This document shows positions 57,751 through 64,000 of a stretch of DNA of 64,000 nt, in pieces (the first letter of the stretch is position 1; each line of letters opens with the position of its first letter). The position numbers and the translations under genes are program-made. Origin of the DNA: Achromobacter mucicolens (GTDB lineage Bacteria > Pseudomonadota > Gammaproteobacteria > Burkholderiales > Burkholderiaceae_B); the NCBI RefSeq assembly GCF_902859725.1, contig NZ_CADIJP010000002.1, forward strand, positions 62,001 to 126,000. Reading direction: 5' to 3'. Below the pieces are notes generated by a model. The model searched no databases, was not told where the DNA came from, and saw only the letters and a list, made by a program, of their open reading frames with translations.

Positions 57751-58566
57751 ATGGCTGCAGAATCCACCGCCCGCCGTATCGGTCTCATCATCGTCGGCGA
57801 TGAAATCCTGTCGGGACGACGTCAGGACAAGCATTTTTCCAAGATCGTCGAGATGCTGGGCGCGCGCGGCATGCACCTGAGCTGGGCCGAATTCCTGCCT
57901 GACGAGCGCGACCGCCTGGTGGACGCCTACAAGCGCAGCTTTGCCAGCGGCGATGTCGTGTTTTCGTGCGGCGGCATCGGCGGCACGCCGGACGACCATA
58001 CCCGCCAGGCCGCGGCCGCCGCGCTGGGCCTGCCGCTGGCGCTGCACCCGGAAGCCGAAGCCGCCATCGCGCTGCGCACCCGGGAAATGGCCGAGAAAGG
58101 CCAAGGCACCGCCGACATGAGCGCGCCCGAAAATCAGCAGCGCCTGCAGATGGGCATGTTCCCCGAGGGCTGCGAGATCGTTCCCAACCCTTACAACCGG
58201 ATCCCCGGCTTTTTCATCAAGGACCACACCTTCGTGCCGGGCTTTCCCGTCATGGCGTGGCCGATGCTGGAATGGACCCTGGACACGCGCTATCGTGCGC
58301 TGCAGCATGTGCGCGTTCACGCCGAACACTCGTTCCTGGTTTTCAGCATGCCTGAATCACGCATCACGCCGTCCATGGTCAGCGTGGAATCCCGTTGGCC
58401 GGGCGTGCGCGCGTTCAGCCTGCCCAGCGTCGGCGAGGCGGGCGGAATGCCCCACATCGAACTCGGCGTGAAGGGCGATCCCGAGGCAGCGGCCGAGGCA
58501 CTGGAGTTTTTGCGGGCGGAAGTGCTGCGCCTGGGCGGTAAGCTGGCGCCGCCGGCGGCCGCCTGA
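57751..58566 (+). CDS. CinA-type molybdopterin-binding domain protein
   Basis: A 271-residue protein with an N-terminal MoaB/MogA-like domain (about 1-170). Motifs are RIGLIIVGDEILSGRRQDKH and FSCGGIGGTPDDHTRQA, the latter being the conserved GGxGxTxDD site. It lacks the C-terminal nicotinamide-nucleotide amidase domain of full CinA, so the old name competence/damage-inducible protein need not reflect its role. The ATG at 57751 follows a weak GGAA. A short GC hairpin without T tract lies at 58575-58592. Confidence 0.88.
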   Translation: MAAESTARRIGLIIVGDEILSGRRQDKHFSKIVEMLGARGMHLSWAEFLPDERDRLVDAYKRSFASGDVVFSCGGIGGTPDDHTRQAAAAALGLPLALHPEAEAAIALRTREMAEKGQGTADMSAPENQQRLQMGMFPEGCEIVPNPYNRIPGFFIKDHTFVPGFPVMAWPMLEWTLDTRYRALQHVRVHAEHSFLVFSMPESRITPSMVSVESRWPGVRAFSLPSVGEAGGMPHIELGVKGDPEAAAEALEFLRAEVLRLGGKLAPPAAA

Positions 58567-58715
58567 CCGGGGTGCCGGCGGGACACCGCCGGTTGCACTG
58601 CCCGATCAAATTCTGATTGCAAAACCGGCTCGTAAATTTCACAATACGGGAAAGAACCGCTTGCTGCAGTGCCGCAACGCACCCCCGTGCGCGGCGGCGC
58701 CAGCCCAAATCTTCC

Positions 58716-59579
58716 ATGGCCCGTCTTCCAACGCCCCGCAATCCCCTGGACGCCGAAACAGAAGGCGCGTCCCCCCATCCGATCGCCATCCAGGTCATCG
58801 AACGCGCCATGCGGCTGCTCGACGCCCTGGCCGCGCAGCCCGATCCGGTCACGCTCAAAGAGCTGTCGGCGACCACGGGCCTGCACGCGTCCACCGCGCA
58901 CCGCATCCTGAATGACCTCGTGGTGGGCCGCTACGTCGAGCGGGTCGACAACGGCCTGTACCAGCTCGGCATGCGCCTCCTGGAGCTGGGCTCGTTGGTG
59001 AAGGGACGCCTGAACGTGCGCGAGGCCGCCATTCCCGCCATGCGGTCGCTTCACAAGCTGACGGGGCAGACCATCAATCTTTCCGTCCAGCAGGGCGACG
59101 AGATCGTCTATATCGACCGTGCCTGGAGCGAACGGTCCGGCATGCAGGTGGTGCGGGCCATCGGCGGCCGCGCGCCGCTGCACCTGACGTCCACCGGCAA
59201 GCTGTTCCTGTCCACGGGCGACACGCGCCAGGTGCGGGCCTATGCGCTGCGCACGGGGCTTGCCGGCCACACGCGCAACAGCCTGACCGATCTGGACAAG
59301 CTCGAACGCGAACTCGCCCTGGTGCGCCGCCATGGCTATGCGCGCGACAACGAAGAACTCGAACTCGGGGTGCGCTGCATCGCCGCGGGCATCTTCGATG
59401 ACACCGGCAAACTGGTGGCGGGGCTGTCCATTTCCGCGCCGGCCGAACGCTTGCAGGACGACTGGATCAAGGCGCTGGTCGATACGGCTGCCAGCATTTC
59501 CGAGGCCTTGGGCTACGAGCCCTCGGTTTCCACCGGCTTCAACGGCCTGGGCATGGCGGCCGAAGCAATGCGCCCGTAG
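58716..59579 (+). CDS. IclR-family transcriptional regulator
   Basis: A 287-residue regulator. The N-terminal winged helix (about 20-85) reads ERAMRLLDALAAQPDPVTLKELSATTGLHASTAHRILNDL (in part LHASTAHRILNDLV). The C-terminal IclR effector domain ends ISEALGY, with the conserved GVRCIAAGIFDDTG. The ATG at 58716 is chosen over a longer, unrelated upstream reading. It is followed by a strong terminator and faces the Bug protein gene, which it may regulate. Confidence 0.9.
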   Translation: MARLPTPRNPLDAETEGASPHPIAIQVIERAMRLLDALAAQPDPVTLKELSATTGLHASTAHRILNDLVVGRYVERVDNGLYQLGMRLLELGSLVKGRLNVREAAIPAMRSLHKLTGQTINLSVQQGDEIVYIDRAWSERSGMQVVRAIGGRAPLHLTSTGKLFLSTGDTRQVRAYALRTGLAGHTRNSLTDLDKLERELALVRRHGYARDNEELELGVRCIAAGIFDDTGKLVAGLSISAPAERLQDDWIKALVDTAASISEALGYEPSVSTGFNGLGMAAEAMRP

Positions 59580-59593
59580 CGTTGTAGTGCCTG

Positions 59594-59639
59594 GCCTGAA
59601 AAACAAAAGCCCCCGCGAGGGGGCTTTTGTTTTTCAGGC
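59594..59639. terminator. strong bidirectional terminator (21-bp perfect stem)
   Basis: A perfect inverted repeat with 21-base arms (59594-59614 and 59619-59639) and loop GCGA. The GC core AGCCCCC/GGGGGCT is flanked by A-rich and T-rich arms, so it can stop both the IclR gene (plus) and the Bug gene (minus). Confidence 0.9.
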
Positions 59640-59687
59640 GTTGCCGCCCAAGGCCGCCACGGACGTGGACGACCCCTTGGGCTGCGC

Positions 59688-60665
59688 TTATTGCTTTTCG
59701 ATGCCGGCCTTCTTGAACAGCTCGGCCCATTGCGGGACTTGCTGCTTGACCTTGGCGGTCAGGGCGTCGGGGTTGGCTTCCGAAGTCAGCACGGTGGCGC
59801 CGAGCTGCTTCATGCGCTCCTGGAACTTGGGATCGGCCAGGCCTGCCTGCAGGCTCTTGACCAGCTTGTCCACGACGGGCTTGGGCGTGCCCTTCGGCAC
59901 CCACATGCCATGCCAGATGCCCACTTCGAAGCCCTTGTAGCCGGATTCGTCCATGGTCGGCAGCTTGGGCAGGGTGGGAACGCGCTTCAGGCTGGTCACG
60001 GCGTAGGCCTTCACCTTGCCGCCCTCGATCTGTTGCGTCGTGTTGGTGGTCTGGTCGCACATCAGGTCGACCTGCTTGCCCAGCAGGTCGTTCATGGCGG
60101 GCGCGGTGCCCTTGTACGGGATCGTCAGCAGTTGAACGCCAAGCGCTTCCACCAGCATGGTGCCGCACAGGTGGCTGGCGGCGCCGATGCCCGCGTTGGC
60201 CAGCGACACCTTGTCCTTGTTCTTTTTGACGTAGTCCGCCAGCTCGGCGATGTTGTTGGGCGGGAAGTCCGAGCGCGCGACGATCGTCATCGGCACGTCG
60301 ACCACCAGGCCGATAGGCTCGAAGCTGGTGAAGGGGTCGTACCCCGGATTCTTGTAGAGCGAAGGCGCGGTCGAGAAGCCGGCGTGCATCAACAGGATGG
60401 AATAGCCGTCCGGCTGCGCGCGGGCGACCTGGGTGGTGCCGATGGTGCCGCCGGCGCCGCCCTTGTTTTCGACCACGACCGTCTGGCCCAGGCTGGTGCG
60501 CATGGCTTCCGCGAGAGAGCGGGCGACGTTGTCGGTCGGGCCGCCTGCAGCGAACGGCACCACCATGTTGATGGGGCGTTCCGGGTATTCCGCGTGCGCG
60601 GCGCCGGCCGCGAACAGGGCACCGGCCGCGAGCAGGGCCGAAAGCGTGCGGGGGATCAGGGTCAT
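59688..60665 (-). CDS. Bug/TctC-family periplasmic substrate-binding protein
   Basis: A 325-residue extracytoplasmic binding protein of the tripartite tricarboxylate transporter family, hugely expanded in Bordetella and Achromobacter. The signal peptide ends AAGAAHA (about residue 26), followed by the family motif YPERPINMVVPFAAGGPTDNVAR. ENKGGAGGTIGTTQVARAQPDGYS and GMWVPKGTPKPVVDKL are also typical. No TctA/TctB membrane genes are adjacent, so it is an orphan receptor. Ligand unknown, probably a carboxylate. Confidence 0.92.
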   Translation of the reverse strand: MTLIPRTLSALLAAGALFAAGAAHAEYPERPINMVVPFAAGGPTDNVARSLAEAMRTSLGQTVVVENKGGAGGTIGTTQVARAQPDGYSILLMHAGFSTAPSLYKNPGYDPFTSFEPIGLVVDVPMTIVARSDFPPNNIAELADYVKKNKDKVSLANAGIGAASHLCGTMLVEALGVQLLTIPYKGTAPAMNDLLGKQVDLMCDQTTNTTQQIEGGKVKAYAVTSLKRVPTLPKLPTMDESGYKGFEVGIWHGMWVPKGTPKPVVDKLVKSLQAGLADPKFQERMKQLGATVLTSEANPDALTAKVKQQVPQWAELFKKAGIEKQ

Positions 60666-60887
60666 GAGGTCTCCGATTGCAGGGTTTTGCTTGCTGCGAT
60701 TTAGTTATCAACCGCTGACATGTATTTGGTATTTGTCTGTCATCAGCGTGAAAGCAGTGTAGAAAAGAATTGATACCGCGTCATGTCCGGTATTTCCCGA
60801 GTTCTGGGAAATCATTGAGCGCAATCAAGCCGGGCAGAGCGCCGCACCGATAAAGTGCAAACACTTGTTGCGCCGCACAAAAAGCGC
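60666..60887. other. divergent intergenic region between the Bug gene and phasin
   Basis: The 381-base gap 60666-61046 holds no supported gene. Its left part is A/T-rich around 60710-60780 and should carry the minus-strand promoter of the Bug gene, although I could not fix -35 and -10 boxes there. The right part contains the phasin promoter and leader. Confidence 0.4.
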
Positions 60888-60915
60888 TTGACAAGTTTTT
60901 TACCGAGTCTAGAAT
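60888..60915 (+). promoter_or_regulatory. sigma70 promoter of the phasin gene
   Basis: TTGACA (60888-60893), a 16-base spacer and TAGAAT (60910-60915) give a near-consensus promoter. The predicted leader of about 125 bases contains TGCAGTGCA at 60924-60932, close to the start site, where a PhaR-type repressor might bind; that last point is speculative. Confidence 0.7.
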
Positions 60916-61046
60916 GGCAATTGTGCAGTGCATCAAACGGGCCGGCGGTAGCTTGTAGTACCAGTTTCCGCGCACGTTTCTTATTTCGTCGCAGACAACC
61001 ATCCTTATTGCCGGACAGCCTCCGGCTACCCTTAGAGGAGCATTCT

Positions 61047-61625
61047 ATGAGCGCAATCCCGCAACAAGTCCTGGACCGCCAGAAGGCCAGCATCAACACC
61101 ATCGTGGCTGCCCAGTCCGCCGTTTTCGCCGGCTTTGAAAAGCTGGTCGAACTGAACCTGAAGGTCGTGAAGGCCACGCTGGACGAAGTCGCCCAGAAGT
61201 CGCAGCAAGCTTCCGAAGTGAAGGATCCGCAGGAAGCCGCCGCGTTTGCCACCGGCCTGCTGCAACCGGGCGCCGAAAAGGCCCTGGCCTACACCAAGCA
61301 CGTGTATGACATCGTTGCCGGCGTGCAAGGCAGCCTGGTCAAGCTGACCGAAGAACAGATCGCCGAAAGCCAGCAGCAGCTGAGCGAAGCCGTCGACCAG
61401 TTCTCCAAGAACGCGCCGACCGGTTCCGAAAGCGCCGTTGCCCTGATCAAGTCCTCGCTGGCCACCGCGACCAGCGCCTACGATTCGATGACCAAGGCCG
61501 CCAAGCAGGCCGCCGAAGTCGCCGAGTCGAACCTGAATGCCGCCGCCAACGCGACCTTCAAGGCTGCCACGGACGCTGCCGATGCCGCCACCAAGGTCGC
61601 CAGCCGCAGCCGCCGCAGCGCTTAA
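61047..61625 (+). CDS. phasin family protein
   Basis: A 192-residue granule-associated protein that coats polyhydroxyalkanoate inclusions. The phasin_2 pattern is clear: IPQQVLDRQKASINTIVAAQ, then FEKLVELNLKVVKATLDE. The whole protein is predicted alpha-helical and Ala-rich, with an Ala/Lys C-terminal tail ending SRSRRSA. The ATG at 61047 has AGAGGAG six bases upstream. Strong promoter, ribosome site and terminator indicate high expression. PHA synthesis genes are not in this window. Confidence 0.92.
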   Translation: MSAIPQQVLDRQKASINTIVAAQSAVFAGFEKLVELNLKVVKATLDEVAQKSQQASEVKDPQEAAAFATGLLQPGAEKALAYTKHVYDIVAGVQGSLVKLTEEQIAESQQQLSEAVDQFSKNAPTGSESAVALIKSSLATATSAYDSMTKAAKQAAEVAESNLNAAANATFKAATDAADAATKVASRSRRSA

Positions 61626-61697
61626 GTATTTGGCGCACGGTGCTGCGCGAATCGCAGTAATGTAGTACTGTTGAGTGACAGAGCAGAGCTGGAATTA

Positions 61698-61726
61698 GGG
61701 CCACCCACAGGGTGGCCCCTTTTTTT
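61698..61726 (+). terminator. Rho-independent terminator of the phasin gene
   Basis: Perfect 9-bp stem GGGCCACCC (61698-61706) / GGGTGGCCC (61710-61718) with loop ACA, followed by C and seven T. Confidence 0.93.
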
Positions 61727-61768
61727 GCCTGCGTTTTGTGAGGCCGGTTTGTCGGGCAGGTTCCGCGG

Positions 61769-62812
61769 TCAGCGGCGCGCCACGGCGCGCACGCATTCGC
61801 CGACCAGCCCCGGGCCGCGGTAGATCAGGCCCGTGTAGAGCTGCACCGCATCGGCGCCGGCGTCCATCTTTTCGCGGGCTTGCCGGCCAGACAGCACGCC
61901 GCCCACGCCGATGATGGCAAGGCTATTGCCCAGCCGCTCCTTCAGGCGGCGGATCACCGCCAGCGACAATTCATGCACGGGCGCGCCGGACAGGCCGCCT
62001 GCCTCTTGCGCGTGGGCCTGGCCTTGCACCGCGTCGCGCGACAGCGTGGTGTTGGTGGCAATGACGCCATCGATGCCGTGGCGCGGCAGGATCTCGGCGA
62101 TGGCGTCGATCTGCTCCTGCGTCAGGTCCGGCGCAATTTTCACGGCCATCGGCACACGACGCTGGTGCCGGTCCTCCAACGCGCGGCGCTTGTCGGCCAA
62201 CTGCCCGAGCAAGGCAGAGAGCTCGTCGCCGCTTTGCAGGGCGCGCAGGTTCTTGGTATTGGGCGACGAGATGTTCACGGTGACGTAGTCGGCATGGGGG
62301 TACACCCCGTCCAGTCCGATCAGGTAGTCGTCCGCCGCGCGTTCGATGGGGGTATCCGCGTTCTTGCCGATGTTCAGGCCCAGGATCCCGCCCTGCTTGC
62401 GCCACGAGCTGCGTTGCACGTTGGCCAGGAACGCTTCCAGTCCCTGGTTGTTGAAGCCCAGCCGGTTGATCAGCGCATTGGCGCGCGGCAGGCGGAACAT
62501 GCGGGGCTTGGGGTTGCCGGGCTGCGCGCGCGGCGTGACCGTGCCGACCTCGATGAAGCCGAAGCCCAGGTTGCCCAGCGCGTCGATATAGGCGCCGTTC
62601 TTGTCCAGGCCGGCGGCCAGCCCGATCGGGTTGGCCAGCTGCATCCCCATCAGCGTGCAGGGCGCCTTGGGCTGCGCGTGCATGAGCTTGCGCGTGGCGC
62701 CGCACTCATAGGCGCGCTGCAGGCCCGACAAGGTGACTTCGTGGGCGGTTTCCGCGTCCATGGCGAACAGCGCCGGGCGGGCCAGGGGGTAGGCGTGAAA
62801 GAGGATAGACAT
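61769..62812 (-). CDS. pyrD: dihydroorotate dehydrogenase (quinone)
   Basis: Class 2 membrane-associated flavoenzyme of 347 residues that oxidises dihydroorotate to orotate in pyrimidine synthesis. The N-terminal amphipathic membrane extension is [21 protein letters not shown]. Motifs [37 protein letters not shown] and [14 protein letters not shown] (catalytic Ser loop) are present. Third gene after aat and bpt on the minus strand. Confidence 0.96.
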   Translation of the reverse strand: MSILFHAYPLARPALFAMDAETAHEVTLSGLQRAYECGATRKLMHAQPKAPCTLMGMQLANPIGLAAGLDKNGAYIDALGNLGFGFIEVGTVTPRAQPGNPKPRMFRLPRANALINRLGFNNQGLEAFLANVQRSSWRKQGGILGLNIGKNADTPIERAADDYLIGLDGVYPHADYVTVNISSPNTKNLRALQSGDELSALLGQLADKRRALEDRHQRRVPMAVKIAPDLTQEQIDAIAEILPRHGIDGVIATNTTLSRDAVQGQAHAQEAGGLSGAPVHELSLAVIRRLKERLGNSLAIIGVGGVLSGRQAREKMDAGADAVQLYTGLIYRGPGLVGECVRAVARR

Positions 62813-62876
62813 GGGGCGGAATTGTAGAGCGATTTTATGTGTCCCCGCCGCTCATGGACCCAACCGGAAGGTCTAT

Positions 62877-63614
62877 TCAGACGGGCGGCCGCTCGGGCGT
62901 GTCGCGCCATTGCCCATCGACCAGGAACTGCGCCGGACGGAAGGCCGATTTATAGGACATTTTCCGGCTGTCCGCGATCCAGTACCCCAGATAGAGCCAG
63001 GGCAGGTTCAGCGCGCGGCACTGTTCGACCTGCCAGAGGATGCTGTAGGTGCCCAGGCCGTCGGCAATGTCCGGGTCATAGAACGTGTAGACCGAGGACA
63101 GGCCGTCGTCCAGCACGTCGATGATGGACACCATCACCAGCACCCCTTCGGCGCTCCGGAACTCGACCAGCCGGGTGTTGACGCGGCTGGTGAGCAGGAA
63201 CTGCGCGTACTGGGTGCGGCTGTCTTCGTCCATGCCGCCGCCCGGGTGCCGGCCCTGCTGGTACCGCGTATAGAGCCGGTAGTGCTCGGGCGACCATGCA
63301 AGTTCGGCCACGAACGACTGCAGATGCTGATGATTGCGCCACGCGCGGCGCTGGCTGCGATTGGGGGCGAAGGCGGCCGCGTCCACGCGCACGGGGACAC
63401 AGGCCTGGCAGTTGTCGCAATGGGGACGATAGGTAAAGAGTCCGCTGCGGCGAAAGCCCTGTTCCACCAGTTGCGAATACGTGCCCGCGTTGATCAGATG
63501 ACCGGGCGCGGCAACCTGCGACCGGGCCTGGCGACCCGGCAGATAACTGCACGGGTAGGGAGCGGTTGCATAGAACTGCAGCGTGGAGAAGGGAAGTTCT
63601 TTCAGCTGGCTCAT
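62877..63614 (-). CDS. bpt: aspartate/glutamate leucyltransferase
   Basis: A 245-residue N-end-rule transferase that attaches leucine to N-terminal Asp or Glu, marking proteins for ClpS/ClpAP. The N-terminal ATE_N region has [16 protein letters not shown] and the cysteine pair [12 protein letters not shown]. The C-terminal half carries [17 protein letters not shown] and [16 protein letters not shown]. It lies directly after aat, so both L-transferases of the pathway are co-encoded. Confidence 0.94.
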   Translation of the reverse strand: MSQLKELPFSTLQFYATAPYPCSYLPGRQARSQVAAPGHLINAGTYSQLVEQGFRRSGLFTYRPHCDNCQACVPVRVDAAAFAPNRSQRRAWRNHQHLQSFVAELAWSPEHYRLYTRYQQGRHPGGGMDEDSRTQYAQFLLTSRVNTRLVEFRSAEGVLVMVSIIDVLDDGLSSVYTFYDPDIADGLGTYSILWQVEQCRALNLPWLYLGYWIADSRKMSYKSAFRPAQFLVDGQWRDTPERPPV

Positions 63615-63696
63615 GGGAGCTGGCTCATTGGCGCTGTCGCATGGTATATCCCTTGACGGCGGCGGGCCCGGGACAGGAATCGCTCCATATTAACGC

Positions 63697-64000
63697 TTAA
63701 CTCGGGCGGCAATCCGTCCCCTCGGGTGTGTCCGGATGCAGCGTTCCCTGCGTATCCAGCCTGCCGCGGGACCACGCGATGCCGGGTTGCATCGTGGCCT
63801 GGCGGACATGCCGCAGAAAGCGTTCGCGCGGCAGGGGGCGTGCGCCCATGCTGGCCAGGTGGCGCGTCTGCTGCTGGCAGTCGATCCACTCGACGCCCTG
63901 CGCCTCCAGGTAGCGAACCAGATGCGCCAGCGCGATCTTGGAGGCGTTCGGGACACGGGTGAACATGGATTCGCCAAAGAACATGCGACCCAGGCTGATG
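63697..64000 (-). CDS. aat: leucyl/phenylalanyl-tRNA-protein transferase (N-terminus outside window)
   Basis: C-terminal fragment of about 100 residues. It begins inside the conserved [20 protein letters not shown] and continues [35 protein letters not shown] (in part [19 protein letters not shown]), the aat signature. The enzyme adds Leu or Phe to proteins with N-terminal Arg or Lys. It stops 82 bases before bpt; the start lies beyond 64000. Confidence 0.94.
   Translation of the reverse strand, partial: ISLGRMFFGESMFTRVPNASKIALAHLVRYLEAQGVEWIDCQQQTRHLASMGARPLPRERFLRHVRQATMQPGIAWSRGRLDTQGTLHPDTPEGTDCRPS

Overview
The window is a dense, high-GC stretch of a betaproteobacterial chromosome. Gene content and protein sequence best fit the Alcaligenaceae (Achromobacter/Bordetella group). 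Pointers are a Bug/TctC-type periplasmic binding protein, a phasin, the dusB-fis-purH-ruvC-ruvA block, an aat-bpt-pyrD cluster and an ilvE/zinc-finger gene pair. This assignment is inference from protein resemblance; no rRNA or tRNA gene was seen. There is no recognisable prophage, insertion sequence, integron or CRISPR array. The region reads as core chromosome with a few lineage-specific insertions.

Layout. 1-6008 (minus): a four-gene operon with indolepyruvate ferredoxin oxidoreductase alpha and beta, a VanB-type reductase and a Rieske oxygenase cut by the window edge; a divergent MarR regulator follows at 6376. 7061-12581 (plus): a complete peptide/opine-type ABC importer (binding protein, two permeases, two ATPases). 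12633-17184: an acidic-tailed unknown protein, an EamA exporter, EttA, an isochorismatase-fold hydrolase and a small glycine-zipper lipoprotein. 17277-21361 (minus): minE, minD, minC and glnS. 21498-23893 (plus): a two-gene cytochrome bd-like pair whose subunit I appears to have lost all its haem ligands. 23950-29717: recQ, an orphan usher-like outer-membrane protein, and a divergent OmpR/EnvZ-type two-component pair.

29803-41792: ruvB, a PLP enzyme and an NDUFA9-like SDR on plus; dusB-fis-purH-ruvC-ruvA on minus; then a ubiH-type hydroxylase, a TM2 protein, pepP, and a cation exchanger behind a yybP-ykoY (manganese) riboswitch. 41867-45795 is a magnesium-type locus: a short leader ORF with hairpins, a freestanding ACT-like protein, a second Pro/Arg-rich mgtL-like leader ORF, about 330 bases of untranslated leader, and MgtA. 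45849-50416: a porin, a CtaG-like protein, galU and a BepA-type metalloprotease. 50504-54625: YheT-type hydrolase, NTF2-like protein, zinc-finger protein and ilvE on minus, divergent from the branched-chain amino-acid exporter azlCD. 54909-64000: rhlE, a thioredoxin-fold protein, an EI24/CysZ-like protein, a CinA-type protein, an IclR regulator, a Bug protein, a phasin, pyrD, bpt and partial aat.

The points most worth following are the haem-ligand-free bd-like oxidase homologue, the doubly leader-controlled MgtA locus next to a Mn riboswitch-controlled exchanger, and the pairing of an oxygen-sensitive-type ketoacid oxidoreductase with a Rieske oxygenase in one operon.
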